Part shown: positions 1-9,286 of the stretch, piece after piece
Layout of the letters: each line of letters opens with the position of its first letter
Position numbering within the stretch: the stretch's first letter is position 1
NCBI RefSeq assembly: GCF_018310695.1
Contig: NZ_JAGXCY010000002.1
Span: 186,001-250,000, forward strand
Length of the DNA: 64,000 nt
Source of the DNA: Paenibacillus sp. Marseille-Q4541
GTDB lineage: Bacteria; Bacillota; Bacilli; Paenibacillales; Paenibacillaceae
Direction: 5' to 3'
Translations under genes and position numbers: made by a program
Notes under the pieces: generated by a model
Told to the model about the DNA's origin: nothing
What the model saw: the letters and a program-made list of their open reading frames with translations, nothing else
The model's database searches: none

Positions 1-985
1 TTTGTACATTCAGTACAGACCGAATCATCGCAGGGATCTTCTGTTCAATATTATGAGATTGATCGAGCATATAAGCAATGTTGTTTACTCCACTGCGTAT
101 GCTCTCATCTTCATCCATACTTCCTTGCTGAATCTGATAGAAAATAAGGAAAAGTTCATATGGATTAACAGTCCCTACGATGAGATCGTCATCGGCATAT
201 TTCCGACTGTTGAAATGAAAACCTCCCAATCTTTTCTCATCCAGAAGGTAGGCAACAATATGCTCAATATTCGCTCCTGGGAGATGGTGCCCGGTGTCGA
301 CGAGAACTTGTGCCTGATCCCCTAGCTTTAGTGCCATGTTGTACGCCATTCCCCAATCCGCCAAATCGGTATGGTAAAAGCCAGGTTCAAAACATTTGTA
401 TTCAATCAGCATCCGCATGTCTTTATCAAGAGCACTGTACATCTCTTGTAATGCCTCATACATCCAGCCTTTTCGTTTGCGAATGTCGCCTTGCCCCGGA
501 TAGTTCGTTCCATCTGCAAACCATAGCGATATATCTTTGGAGCCTGTTTCTTTGGCGATATCGACACACGTAAGCAAATGGTCGGTTGCCATGCGCCGTA
601 TTCTACGATCGCTATTCGTTACGCTACCAAGCATATATTCGTCAGCCTGAAATAAATTCGGATTGACTGCCCCAATGCGCAGTCCAAGTCCTTCTGCATG
701 AGAACGAAGTTTACTGTAATCGTCCACTTGATCCCATGGAATATGAATCGCTACGCTCGGTGCAAGCCCAGTAAAGCGATGAACTACCGCAGCATCTTCT
801 ATCTTTTCAAAAGGATTTCGTGGTACTCCCTCTTTCTGAAATACTTTAAATCGTGTACCTGAATCTCCGTATCCCCAGGAAGGTGTTTCAATTTTCAGCT
901 CCCCTAGTTTTTTCTTCACGTTTTGAAGATCGATTCCTCGTGCTAACTGTTGCTCTTCAAAAAGAGCATAGGCTTTATCCTTCAT
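1..985 (-). CDS. rhaI: L-rhamnose isomerase, Gram-positive RhaI type (3' end cut by window edge)
   Basis: Converts L-rhamnose to L-rhamnulose in the cytoplasm. The reading frame runs open for 328 codons from ATG 985 to the left edge with no stop, so the C-terminus is missing. The start follows a GGAGGAGGGG site. The translation has the TIM-barrel sugar-isomerase look of the RhaI family, with INPNLFQ, SLWFADGTNYPGQ, LIEYKCFEPGFYHTD and LVDTGHHLPGANIEHIVAYLL; the E, D and H residues in these are the expected metal and substrate ligands. It follows the bifunctional aldolase gene by about 50 bases on the same strand, so the two form a rhamnose operon. It is unlike the 420-residue RhaA type of E. 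coli. No rhamnulokinase is visible; it may lie beyond the edge. Confidence 0.88.
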   Translation of the reverse strand, partial: MKDKAYALFEEQQLARGIDLQNVKKKLGELKIETPSWGYGDSGTRFKVFQKEGVPRNPFEKIEDAAVVHRFTGLAPSVAIHIPWDQVDDYSKLRSHAEGLGLRIGAVNPNLFQADEYMLGSVTNSDRRIRRMATDHLLTCVDIAKETGSKDISLWFADGTNYPGQGDIRKRKGWMYEALQEMYSALDKDMRMLIEYKCFEPGFYHTDLADWGMAYNMALKLGDQAQVLVDTGHHLPGANIEHIVAYLLDEKRLGGFHFNSRKYADDDLIVGTVNPYELFLIFYQIQQGSMDEDESIRSGVNNIAYMLDQSHNIEQKIPAMIRSVLNVQ

Positions 986-1036
986 ATCAGACCCCTCCTC
1001 CGAATAAAAAGCGCAATCAAATGTTAAATCAATAGT

Positions 1037-3106
1037 TTAGCGGGTAAAGGCAGCTGGCACACCACCGTCAATGGTAAGCATACAGCCAGTCGTTTTTTCT
1101 GCTTTGGATGAAGCAAAGAAAGCGACACCTTCGGCAATATCTCTTGGGTAAATGTTTACGAGCAGTGTCGTTCTTTTTCGGTAATGTTCTTCCAGCTGAT
1201 CTGGTTCGATACCGTAGGCTGCCGCTCTCTCATTCCGCCAGTTGGAGTTCCAAATCGCGGAACCTTGTAAAATCGCATCAGGCAAAATGGTGTTCACACG
1301 GATGCCGTATTCCCCGCCTTCTGTCGCAATGCAGCGAGCCAAATGTGCTTCCAGCGCTTTCGCTGAACTGTAAGCGGTCACATTTTTACCAGCATAGATT
1401 GAATTCTTGGAACCGATAAACACCATGCTGCCTCCAAGCTCTTGTTCTTTCATTACCTTAAAAGCTTCGCGTGCAACAAGGAAATATCCTGTTCCTAACA
1501 CATTTATATTTAAATTCCATTCTTGTAAAGAAGTTTCGTCAAACCTACTTGAGGTAGCAAGGCCCGCATTATTCACAATAATATCGACACCGCCATAGGT
1601 GATTGCACACTGACGATAAGCTTCTTTGATTTGTTCTTCATTTGTAACATCCATTTTTACAGGAAGCGCACGGCCTTCTCCATATTGCTCGTTAATCTCA
1701 GCAGCGACACGTTCTGCTCCTTCGAGATTAAGGTCAGCAATCACAACGTGGGCCCCCTCTGATACGAGTAACCTAGCGGTTTCACTGCCGATGCCTCCCG
1801 CACCTCCGGTAATGAGTGCAACTTGACGAGAGAACTCGGTCTCTTTTGGTGCAAGTGATAATTTATAGAGCTCAAGCGGCCAATACTCAACGTTATAAGA
1901 TTCATTTTCGCTAAGTGAGACAAAATTACCGAGTGCAGTAGCACCTTTCATCACAGCAATCGCCCGATGATACAAAGCACCGCTGATCAGAGAATGTGCG
2001 TGGCTTTTTCCCGTATTAATCATACCAATACCGGGAATCAAAATGACACGCGGTGCTGCTTCAAACATCTGATCTCCCTCATGTTTGTTTCGTTCGAAAT
2101 AATCCTTGTAGCTATGTTTGTACTGCTGAATTCCTTCCTTCAAATTCTGTTTCAATTGCTCTATATTTTCTGCCTGTGGCTCCCAATCAATATATAGAGG
2201 AACTACTTTGGTATGTACGAGATGATCCGGACAAGCTGCACCTACCTGAGATAACACTTTTGAATCTGTTCCATTAACGAACGAGAGTACATCCTCCGCA
2301 TCATCAAAAGTCAGAATCATTTTCTTATCATCACTTACCGCTCCGCGAATGAGAGGCATAATTTCTGCAACAGCCAGTCGGCGTTCTTCTTCTGCCAGTG
2401 AAGCATATTGGGCTCCCCCAAATGTTGCCTTCTCCTGTGAACGTTGATTAATGTAAGATTCGGCTTCCTGAATGACACGAATTGTCTTCGCGTATGTTTC
2501 TTCCGGAGTATTGCCCCACGTAACCAGTCCATGTTTCTCCATAAGAACGAGTTCAGCGGAAGGATGATTTCTGACCCCTTCTGCGATCATTTTTGATAAT
2601 GTAAAGCCTGGACGTATATAAGGCACCCACACAAACCGATCCCCGTAGATTTCACGAGCAATCTCACGACCATTATCTGCACAGCAGATACTAATAATCG
2701 CATCGGGATGAGTATGATCCACGTGAGGAAACGGTAAAAAGGCGTGCAGCAACGTTTCAATAGATGCTCTTGGGTGCTTTGCATCGATCATACAATTGCT
2801 AAGATAAGCGACCATCTCTTCATCTGACATTTCATCTAATTCATATAAAGGTGTAATATCCTCAAGCCGAAGTCCCGTAAAATGTTTCCCTTGCATCGTG
2901 CCCAAATCGGACCCGCTGCCTTTGACATACATGACCTCTATTTCTCTTCCCCGGAAATCTTCTACGATTGTTTTGGTGGATGTATTCCCCCCGCCCCAAT
3001 TACATACGCTCCGATCTGACCCAATCAGATTGGAACGATATACAAGCTCATCAAGCCCTTTCTTCAGCTGTGCCGCTTTCCCTGTGTCCCACAAATTCTG
3101 TACCAT
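1037..3106 (-). CDS. rhaEW: Bifunctional rhamnulose-1-phosphate aldolase / short-chain (lactaldehyde) dehydrogenase
   Basis: Splits L-rhamnulose-1-phosphate into dihydroxyacetone phosphate and L-lactaldehyde and oxidises or reduces the lactaldehyde. The 689 residues fall in two parts. Residues about 20-330 are a class II aldolase (AraD/FucA) domain with the zinc-binding HVDHTHPDA and a later MEKHGLVTWG. Residues about 425-689 are a short-chain dehydrogenase with the Rossmann motif TGGAGGIG, the NNAG motif and the YSSAKAL catalytic Y-x3-K. This fused architecture and length match B. subtilis YuxG (RhaEW). The ATG follows a CTGGAGGG site. It is the first gene of the unit with rhaI. A 12-bp perfect palindrome sits between its probable -10 box and the ribosome site. 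Confidence 0.93.
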   Translation of the reverse strand: MVQNLWDTGKAAQLKKGLDELVYRSNLIGSDRSVCNWGGGNTSTKTIVEDFRGREIEVMYVKGSGSDLGTMQGKHFTGLRLEDITPLYELDEMSDEEMVAYLSNCMIDAKHPRASIETLLHAFLPFPHVDHTHPDAIISICCADNGREIAREIYGDRFVWVPYIRPGFTLSKMIAEGVRNHPSAELVLMEKHGLVTWGNTPEETYAKTIRVIQEAESYINQRSQEKATFGGAQYASLAEEERRLAVAEIMPLIRGAVSDDKKMILTFDDAEDVLSFVNGTDSKVLSQVGAACPDHLVHTKVVPLYIDWEPQAENIEQLKQNLKEGIQQYKHSYKDYFERNKHEGDQMFEAAPRVILIPGIGMINTGKSHAHSLISGALYHRAIAVMKGATALGNFVSLSENESYNVEYWPLELYKLSLAPKETEFSRQVALITGGAGGIGSETARLLVSEGAHVVIADLNLEGAERVAAEINEQYGEGRALPVKMDVTNEEQIKEAYRQCAITYGGVDIIVNNAGLATSSRFDETSLQEWNLNINVLGTGYFLVAREAFKVMKEQELGGSMVFIGSKNSIYAGKNVTAYSSAKALEAHLARCIATEGGEYGIRVNTILPDAILQGSAIWNSNWRNERAAAYGIEPDQLEEHYRKRTTLLVNIYPRDIAEGVAFFASSKAEKTTGCMLTIDGGVPAAFTR

Positions 3107-3148
3107 AACGAAATCAACCCTCCAGAGGTTCTGTATTTAGAATATTTT

Positions 3149-3170
3149 GTAAGTTCTTACCGGGAGTATA
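3149..3170 (-). promoter_or_regulatory. Probable rha operon -10 box with adjacent palindromic operator
   Basis: On the minus strand a TATACT box (3165-3170) is followed at once by the perfect palindrome GTAAG-TT-CTTAC (3149-3160), placed about where transcription would start and upstream of the rhaEW ribosome site. The -35 position is weak (TACTCA at 3188-3193, 17-bp spacing). A repressor bound here would block initiation. The regulator is not in the window. The rest of the 3107-3427 gap is AT-rich and shows no convincing gene. Confidence 0.4.
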
Positions 3171-3427
3171 ACACTTTTATTTGGGTTTGAGTATGTATTT
3201 TTCTGTTTTTTAAAGAAAAAACAATGATAATAAAGCAAATACATCTTTGTTTCAAACATTAAAGATGCATTTTCTTGGAAAAAAATGAAGTCACTTTCTC
3301 GGACAGGGACAATCTTTCCCGGAGGACATTCCTTGTGTTCACAGCGCATATCATAATAACAATAGAAGCAAGTGTGCTAATGAACATTACTTATTAAGAC
3401 AATGTTGTAGAGGAGGAACGAATTTTT

Positions 3428-4249
3428 ATGATGATTGAGGTAGAGGCTGGTGTACAGCTATATGTAGAAGACCTGCGTCCTCAGGACGGCGGAAACGGAC
3501 AAACGATGATGTTTATTCATGGTTGGCCTGTAAATCACCGAATTTTTGATTATCAGATGCAAATGTTTCCGTACTTTGGATTTCGCTGTGTTTCTCTCGA
3601 TCTTCGTGGATTCGGAAAGTCAGATAAACCATGGCATGGGTATTACTATGATCGATTTGCTGAAGATATCTCTCTTGTAATGGATATGCTCAACCTTGAA
3701 AATGTCATTCTAGTCGGATTCTCCATGGGGGGTGCTATCTGTGCTCGCCTTATTGCGAAATACGATACAGGAGCTAGAGTAGTGAAGCTCGTTCTCGCCG
3801 GAGCAGCAACGCCTTCAATCGTAAAAAAAGAACAAGCTTCATTTGGCTTGCCCTTGGCTCAAATTGATCATTTGCTACAGCAGATACAGATTGATCTCCC
3901 TCAAGCACTCTCTGATTTTGGAGGTACCTTTTTCTATCAATACATTAGCCCAGAATATAAAAACTGGTTTCAAAATATGTGCCTTGAAGGGGCCTCTTAC
4001 TCGATTTTACAAACAGGAATCGCATTAAGAAACGAAGATGTGTCCACTGATTTATCACAGATTCAAATACCTACGGCTATATTCCATGGGGTTCATGATC
4101 AGATTGCTCAATTTCAGGGGGCAGTTGCTACTCAGCAACATATTCCTGGTTCCTTATTGTATCGTTTTGAGGGGAGTGGTCATGGGTTACTTTACGAAGA
4201 AAAAAATCGTTTTCAAGCTACACTGCTTGATTTTATTCAAAAAACGTAG
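3428..4249 (+). CDS. Alpha/beta-fold hydrolase
   Basis: A 273-residue cytoplasmic alpha/beta hydrolase of unknown substrate. The nucleophile elbow is VGFSMGGA (Ser near residue 99), the oxyanion region is FIHGWPVN, and the catalytic histidine lies in EGSGHGLLYEE near the C-terminus, with an Asp in HGVHDQIA. The overall pattern (RGFGKSDKPWHGYYYDRFAEDI) is that of the non-haem chloroperoxidase/arylesterase branch. The ATG pair at 3428/3431 follows a GAGGAGGA site about 11 bases upstream. It is separated from the next hydrolase by about 100 bases that hold a separate promoter, so the two need not be one operon. No signal peptide is visible. Confidence 0.88.
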   Translation: MMIEVEAGVQLYVEDLRPQDGGNGQTMMFIHGWPVNHRIFDYQMQMFPYFGFRCVSLDLRGFGKSDKPWHGYYYDRFAEDISLVMDMLNLENVILVGFSMGGAICARLIAKYDTGARVVKLVLAGAATPSIVKKEQASFGLPLAQIDHLLQQIQIDLPQALSDFGGTFFYQYISPEYKNWFQNMCLEGASYSILQTGIALRNEDVSTDLSQIQIPTAIFHGVHDQIAQFQGAVATQQHIPGSLLYRFEGSGHGLLYEEKNRFQATLLDFIQKT

Positions 4250-4275
4250 CATTTCCATTAGATGATTAGCCAGCG

Positions 4276-4304
4276 TTTGATGAGCATCGCCTGAGGGGTA
4301 TAAT
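4276..4304 (+). promoter_or_regulatory. Sigma-A-type promoter for the 4355 hydrolase
   Basis: TTTGAT (4276-4281), a 17-bp spacer and a perfect TATAAT (4299-4304). It lies about 50 bases before the start codon at 4355, between the two hydrolase genes. Confidence 0.6.
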
Positions 4305-4354
4305 AGTACAAGCGTGAACCTAACAACTATGACAAAAGGTGATGAGCATGTATT

Positions 4355-5224
4355 ATGATTTATCATGTTACTTATCCATCGCAAGGACTTCAAGTAAAAG
4401 GATATCTTAGTCTGCCCTATGGATATCAGCTTCTCGAAGAGGAAGCACGTCATTTGCTGGCAGGCAAATTTAGTAGTGTAGAACACCCGGCAATACAACT
4501 AAACTCACCACTACATCCATCAGGTCAAGATTTTGCTTCCAAAAAGTGGCCTGTGTTTATTTATTGCCGCGGTGGAATCGGCAATTTCGGCAAAGTTCGA
4601 ACCCCTTGGGTAGAAGAGTTTGCCATGCATGATCATATCGTATTCGCTCCCTCCTATCGGGGTACAGAAGGCGGTGAAGGTCGTGATCTCTTTGGTGGCG
4701 ATGACAAAGAAGATGTATATGCTGCCGTCAAACTATTGTCCGAGCTTCCTTTTGTTGATGCTGGTCGTATAAGCATTATGGGATTTTCGCGAGGTTCAAT
4801 AAATGCAGCCTATACTGCGCGCACCTTGCCGAGTATTCATAAACTGGTGCTCTGGAGCGGAGTCTCCGATATGACCCAAACCTATGAAGAGCGAGTCGAT
4901 CTTCGCCGTACGTTCAAACGTGTCATTGGAGGTCCTCCTTCAAAAGTTCCAGAAGCTTACGAAGAGCGCTCACCCGTTAATATTGCAGGAGAACTAAGCT
5001 GCCCCGTGCTCATTGTTCATGGTACAGAAGATGTTCAAGTGTCTTTCAGTCAAGGGGAGAAAATGTACCACTCCTTAAGTGAAGTAGATGCGGATGTTAA
5101 TTTTCATCGCTATGAAGGCCTTGGTCATCATTTCCCGCAGGAAACACACCGCGCAGCCATCGCTCGAATGTTCGAATGGATTGGTGAAGGATCAGGGAAT
5201 ACAGAAACAGCAATTCCAATGTAA
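4355..5224 (+). CDS. Alpha/beta hydrolase, prolyl oligopeptidase (S9)-like
   Basis: A 289-residue serine hydrolase of the dipeptidyl-peptidase/acylaminoacyl-peptidase-like fold. Visible elements are the oxyanion-side YCRGGIGNFGK, the long insert with FAPSYRGTEGGEGRDLFGG, the nucleophile motif GFSRGS (Ser near residue 145), the acid in HGTEDVQVSF and the histidine in GLGHHF. The N-terminal 60 residues lack the beta-propeller of true S9 peptidases, so an esterase or peptidase role cannot be told apart. The start at 4355 has AAAAGGTGAT upstream at a longish spacing. The gene ends just before a strong bidirectional hairpin. Confidence 0.87.
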   Translation: MIYHVTYPSQGLQVKGYLSLPYGYQLLEEEARHLLAGKFSSVEHPAIQLNSPLHPSGQDFASKKWPVFIYCRGGIGNFGKVRTPWVEEFAMHDHIVFAPSYRGTEGGEGRDLFGGDDKEDVYAAVKLLSELPFVDAGRISIMGFSRGSINAAYTARTLPSIHKLVLWSGVSDMTQTYEERVDLRRTFKRVIGGPPSKVPEAYEERSPVNIAGELSCPVLIVHGTEDVQVSFSQGEKMYHSLSEVDADVNFHRYEGLGHHFPQETHRAAIARMFEWIGEGSGNTETAIPM

Positions 5225-5228
5225 TTCG

Positions 5229-5276
5229 AAAAAAGGCTACCCGTGTAGTATTAAACTACAATGGGCAGCCTTTTTT
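5229..5276. terminator. Bidirectional rho-independent terminator
   Basis: An A-rich arm AAAAAAGGCTACCC pairs with GGGCAGCCTTTTTT around a GTAGT/ACTAC inner stem. It lies between the convergent hydrolase (ends 5224) and pdxK (ends 5309) and has a T run on both sides. Confidence 0.85.
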
Positions 5277-5308
5277 ATGTTTTACACATTTAGATAACGC
5301 ACAGTTTC

Positions 5309-6121
5309 TTACTTAGCTGACGGAATCCGGTGTGCGGAGTGTCTTGTCGGACCAACAAATTTGTTCAATGGGAAACCATTAGAAATGGCTTGCGTAACGA
5401 ATGTTTTTGCGCCAGAAACTGATTCACGAACCGTGCGTCCTTTGGCAAGTCCCGCTGTAATCGCAGCCGAAGACGTGCAGCCAGCACCGTGTGTATACTG
5501 TGTAAGAATGGCACCCGCTTCAAACCATTCAAAAGTTTGTCCATCATATAGAAGGTCAACAGCCTTACCTTCACGAATCTTTCCTCTATCTTTAATCAAG
5601 ACATGTTTTGCTCCCAGGTCATGAATGATGGATGCAGCTTCCTGCATTTGTTCCAGGGTCGTAATTGGACCTGTTTTTGCAAGTTGCGAAGCTTCAAATA
5701 CGTTAGGCGTTACGAGATCAGCACGCGGAAGAAGGAACTCAATCATCGCTTCTGTATTTTCCGGTTGCAACACTTCATCTGTCCCTTTGCAGACCATAAC
5801 AGGGTCAATTACAATTCGATTAAGTTTATAGCGATCTATATAACGAGATACCAGTTCGATGATTTCGACAGAACCGAGCATGCCGGTCTTCATCGCATCA
5901 AAACCAATACCTTCAATCACCGTTTTGAGTTGGGTCTCCACAATCCCGAGTTCTACTGGAAATACTTGATGATCCCATGTGTTCGGTTCCATACATACAA
6001 TCGTCGTAAGAGCTGTCATCCCGTACACATCAAATTCCTGAAACGTCTTCAAATCAGCTTGAATCCCAGCACCACCACTCGTGTCTGAGCCGGCTACCGT
6101 TAATGCTTTTCTTATCGTCAT
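5309..6121 (-). CDS. pdxK: Pyridoxine/pyridoxal kinase of the ThiD-like family
   Basis: Phosphorylates vitamin B6 vitamers (or hydroxymethylpyrimidine) with ATP. The 270 residues match the ThiD-like pyridoxine kinase of Bacillus in length and in motifs recalled from that protein: ALTVAGSDTSGGAGIQADLKTFQE at the start, VIDPVMVCKGTDEVL in the middle, and THGAGCT near the C-terminus, whose Cys and preceding Gly loop form the anion hole. The frame stays open upstream to 6253, but ATG 6121 has AAGGGA at 8 bases and gives the family start (MTIRKALTVAGSD), so the upstream extension is rejected. It stands alone between two terminators. Function as ThiD cannot be excluded by sequence alone. Confidence 0.85.
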   Translation of the reverse strand: MTIRKALTVAGSDTSGGAGIQADLKTFQEFDVYGMTALTTIVCMEPNTWDHQVFPVELGIVETQLKTVIEGIGFDAMKTGMLGSVEIIELVSRYIDRYKLNRIVIDPVMVCKGTDEVLQPENTEAMIEFLLPRADLVTPNVFEASQLAKTGPITTLEQMQEAASIIHDLGAKHVLIKDRGKIREGKAVDLLYDGQTFEWFEAGAILTQYTHGAGCTSSAAITAGLAKGRTVRESVSGAKTFVTQAISNGFPLNKFVGPTRHSAHRIPSAK

Positions 6122-6279
6122 GTTCATGTTCCCTTCGCTAGTAAATAACTTTTTATTAACAAAAAATTTAATGGCTATAATCCATACCCATTTAGTAAGA
6201 TTATAATAAATCTCCATTTCCTTTGGCAAGATAATGTTCTTCTTATTTCTCATTTAGTTTAACATATCTTATCAAAAAT

Positions 6280-6328
6280 AAGGACTGCGCGATCCATTCT
6301 CCTTCGAGATGATCGGGCAGTCCTTTTA
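6280..6328 (-). terminator. Rho-independent terminator after the DUF2500 gene
   Basis: AAGGACTGC (6280-6288) pairs with GCAGTCCTT (6317-6325), and the minus-strand transcript continues into TTATTTTTG. It lies about 40 bases past the stop of the gene at 6370. Confidence 0.75.
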
Positions 6329-6369
6329 CGGATTCGTACCTTAGACGTATCAAGTCCGCATTTATTTTT

Positions 6370-6828
6370 TCATGATCTAAGTGGATTTTTCATTCTTTCA
6401 AACCCTAAGTAGCGGGTTCCCTGATAAGTAAGTCTCCCCTCGTCTCCTTCAACAAGCAGACCATATTCATCTGCTTTCACCTGAAATTCCGAGCGGTGCC
6501 CGTCCTCAAACTCAAAGGTAATATAATAGGTCGTAAAAGCACTACTGTCACCGGAACCTCCGCTCACATTCGTTCTTTTGGTCAGAATGCGTGCCTGCTC
6601 CGTCAGACGTTCAGCAGCATTATTACGAAAATAGGTAGTAAGTCCTTTAATAATAACAAAAAGAATCGTTCCCACAATGATTAGTGGGATGATCGTAAAT
6701 AAAAAGTTGAACAATGGTGGTCCTCCGGAAAAGAATCCTCCGAAGCCTGAAAAGAAACCCTCGTCCACTTCAGTAAAAGCATCGTAACTGTTAAAATCAT
6801 AACCAAATAGATATCGACTTTCGAACAT
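6370..6828 (-). CDS. DUF2500 family membrane protein
   Basis: A 152-residue protein with a Gly/Phe-rich N-terminus, one clear membrane helix at about residues 37-65 (PLFNFLFTIIPLIIVGTILFVII) and a soluble C-terminal domain ending in DEGRLTYQGTRYLGFER. That C-terminal pattern is typical of DUF2500 proteins, whose function is unknown. The ATG follows an AAAGAGGT site. About 50 bases separate it from pepF upstream on the same strand, so it may be cotranscribed. Confidence 0.8.
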   Translation of the reverse strand: MFESRYLFGYDFNSYDAFTEVDEGFFSGFGGFFSGGPPLFNFLFTIIPLIIVGTILFVIIKGLTTYFRNNAAERLTEQARILTKRTNVSGGSGDSSAFTTYYITFEFEDGHRSEFQVKADEYGLLVEGDEGRLTYQGTRYLGFERMKNPLRS

Positions 6829-6880
6829 CTCTTACCTCTTTCCTATACTAGGATAGAGCCTGCAATATGAACCATAGAGC

Positions 6881-8680
6881 TTAATATAGACTTTCCAGTT
6901 CATCAATCAGTTCCCCTACATAACGAACGGCACTACGGATCGGATCCGGTTGCGACATGTCTACTCCTGCTAGCTTCATGAGCTCGAGCGGGCTTTGACT
7001 TCCTCCAGCTTTCAGTACTTCTAACCAGCGATCTACGGCAGGCTGCCCTTCGTTACGAATCTTTTCAGCAACGGCGGTCGATGCAGTTAACCCTGCTGCA
7101 TAAGTATAAGGATACAAGCTCATATAATAATGTGGCTGACGCATCCAAGTGAGGGATGCATTATCATCAATAATGACATCTTCTCCCCAGAAAGCAGATA
7201 GAATTTTACCCTTGAGCTCGCATAACTTCACGGCTGTAATTGGCTCATCATTCATCGCCAGCCCATACACCTGACGTTGCAATTCCCCTTCCAAAAGATG
7301 CGTCACAAAGTTATGGAAATAAGTGCCTAGGAGCTGAGAAATAACCCAACGCCGCATGCGAGGATCACTGGAGCGTTGAATTAAGTGATCTGCCAGCAGC
7401 AACTCATTCATTGTAGACGGTGCCTCAATAAAATAAAGCGACGGTCTTGCATTGATGAGACGTTGATACTTTCCAGCAAGCATCAAATGTCCGGCGTGAC
7501 CAACTTCATGAGCGAGGGTAAAGGCACCTCTCATATTACCCGACCAGCTGATCAGAATGTAGGAATGTACATCCGGTATAGACATACAGAAAGCACCGGT
7601 TCTTTTACCTGCGTTATCAGCGTAGTCAATCCATCGCTTGCTGAAGGAGTCAGCTACAATCTCACCGTATTCAGGGCCAAGAATAGATAACGCTTCTTTG
7701 ATCAATTCTCCTGCCTCTTCAAATGAAATCCCAGGGCTAAAATCAGGATCAAGCGGGGCTTTCAAATCCGCAAAAGTCATCTCAGATAAGCCTAGAACCC
7801 GTTTCTTAAGTGCGGCATATTTCCGCATATGAGGTGCTAGCTCTTCTTGGATAATATCCAGTATATTATTATACATCTCCGTTGTTACCTGCTGAGGTGT
7901 AAGTAGCATCTCCGTAACAGAATCATATCCGCGAAGCCTTGATTCGATGATTTGGCGCTTTACTTCTGTACCATAAGCTTCTGCAAACGTATTACGATAT
8001 TTATACAGTGTTTCACTAAACGCTTTGAACGAATTCCGGCGCAAATCGGTATCTGCAGATTCTACATATTTATTTTCATATAAAGCGAATGATACCGGTA
8101 CTTCTTCTCCTCGCCCATTTTCGGCAGAAGAAAACGTCATATCCGCAAGTTTGCTGCGTTCATAGATACGGTAAGGTGCACCCAATACATCCCCGAAGGA
8201 AGCAAGTACCTTTTCCGTTTCAGGTGATAGACGATGTGGTTTTGATTCAAGCAGCAACTTCAAGCTTCTCTCAAACACTTTAAGTTCCGGCTCCTCTTCT
8301 ATGTAGGCTTCAATTGTTCCATCCGGAAGGGAAAGAATTTCTGATCTTACAAAGGAGAGGGCTGAGCTTACCGCCGAAGATACATCCCTTGCCTTAGAAG
8401 CATTCATTTGGTTCTCTGGATTGATGCTGTCCCCCGATTGATGAAGATATGAATACGCACCCATTCGTTGCAATCTTCCCTGAAGTTTTTCCTGGGCTTC
8501 AAGACATGCGAGTAGTACGCCTGCCCCTTCCCCCAATTTCCCTTCATACCGAGTTACTGAAGAGATGTCTTTCTCAATGGACTTACGTTCTTCCTCCCAA
8601 GCTTCTCTGGTTGCGAAAATATCCTCCAGATTCCAAGTGGATTCGGTACTGACTTCAGACCTTGTTAAAATTTTGGACAT
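6881..8680 (-). CDS. pepF: Oligoendopeptidase F (M3 zinc metallopeptidase)
   Basis: Cytoplasmic zinc peptidase that cleaves short peptides of roughly 7-17 residues (family knowledge). The 599 residues match the usual PepF length. The zinc site HEVGHAGH lies at about residues 391-398, after the PepF/M3 sequence YILISWSGNMRGAFTLA. The C-terminus has the substrate-loop pattern MRQPHYYMSLYPYTYAAGL. The frame is open to an ATG at 8704, but ATG 8680 has GGAGAGGGGAG at 8 bases and gives MSKILTRSEV, so it is preferred. No anomaly seen. Confidence 0.95.
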   Translation of the reverse strand: MSKILTRSEVSTESTWNLEDIFATREAWEEERKSIEKDISSVTRYEGKLGEGAGVLLACLEAQEKLQGRLQRMGAYSYLHQSGDSINPENQMNASKARDVSSAVSSALSFVRSEILSLPDGTIEAYIEEEPELKVFERSLKLLLESKPHRLSPETEKVLASFGDVLGAPYRIYERSKLADMTFSSAENGRGEEVPVSFALYENKYVESADTDLRRNSFKAFSETLYKYRNTFAEAYGTEVKRQIIESRLRGYDSVTEMLLTPQQVTTEMYNNILDIIQEELAPHMRKYAALKKRVLGLSEMTFADLKAPLDPDFSPGISFEEAGELIKEALSILGPEYGEIVADSFSKRWIDYADNAGKRTGAFCMSIPDVHSYILISWSGNMRGAFTLAHEVGHAGHLMLAGKYQRLINARPSLYFIEAPSTMNELLLADHLIQRSSDPRMRRWVISQLLGTYFHNFVTHLLEGELQRQVYGLAMNDEPITAVKLCELKGKILSAFWGEDVIIDDNASLTWMRQPHYYMSLYPYTYAAGLTASTAVAEKIRNEGQPAVDRWLEVLKAGGSQSPLELMKLAGVDMSQPDPIRSAVRYVGELIDELESLY

Positions 8681-8775
8681 ACGTAAAGCTCCCCTCTCCA
8701 ACATCGTAATTTAGGACCAACTTATTCCATTGTATCATAAAACCTCCTCCCCTTCTTTTTTCAAAAAACTACAAA

Positions 8776-8809
8776 AAGGACTCTTTTCTGTTTCCAGAAA
8801 AGAGTCCTT
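8776..8809 (-). terminator. Strong terminator after hxlR
   Basis: A perfect 15-bp stem AAGGACTCTTTTCTG with a TTTC loop, followed on the minus strand by a T run. It lies 10 bases after the hxlR stop codon. Confidence 0.9.
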
Positions 8810-8818
8810 GATTCATGA

Positions 8819-9220
8819 TTATTGTTCAATTAGCTCATTCATTGTACCTAACGTCTCTTCACGCTCATCTTTCCAGATGACGTTCTCGCCGTACTCTTTG
8901 CCCCAATTATACATGGCATGGAGTACAGGCATCAGGCTCTGACCATGATCGGTAAGGGAATATTCTACTCGGGGAGGAACCTCTGCATACACTTTGCGGT
9001 GTACAAGTCGGTCCTCTTCAAGCTCGCGCAACTGATTGGTTAACATCTTCTGTGTAATATGGGGAATCAGCTTTTTAAGTTCACTAAAGCGCTTCGTCCC
9101 TTCAAGACCCAAATGCCATAATATAATTAGCTTCCACTTCCCGCCAATAACGGCAAGTGTCAGTTCCTTCTCACAGTTAATTTCTTTCAAATTAATACGC
9201 TCTTTCACTTCAGATGCCAC
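8819..9220 (-). CDS. hxlR: HxlR-type (DUF24) winged-helix regulator of the formaldehyde operon
   Basis: Winged-helix activator of the ribulose monophosphate genes in B. subtilis. The 133 residues carry the family signature [20 protein letters not shown], then [27 protein letters not shown] (recognition helix) and a [12 protein letters not shown] wing. The C-terminus [14 protein letters not shown] is also typical. The longer TTG at 9229 sits only one base after the AAAGGGGG site, while GTG 9220 has 10-base spacing, so 9220 is chosen. Unlike the divergent arrangement I recall for B. subtilis, it lies downstream of hxlA and hxlB on the same strand with a 66-base gap and no terminator between, so it may be in the operon it controls. 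Confidence 0.88.
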   Translation of the reverse strand: MASEVKERINLKEINCEKELTLAVIGGKWKLIILWHLGLEGTKRFSELKKLIPHITQKMLTNQLRELEEDRLVHRKVYAEVPPRVEYSLTDHGQSLMPVLHAMYNWGKEYGENVIWKDEREETLGTMNELIEQ

Positions 9221-9286
9221 AGTTATCAAGCCCCCTTTATCCCAGTGTACTACATCTTCATCTTTCCCGGCAAAAGGGGACGCAAG

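Noticed and set aside
5603-6088. A 161-codon plus-strand frame
   Set aside because: It is antisense to pdxK, with low-complexity His/Arg/Phe-rich content and no family pattern.
6122-6253. N-terminal extension of pdxK
   Set aside because: The added 44 residues do not match the family, and the ATG at 6121 has a good ribosome site.
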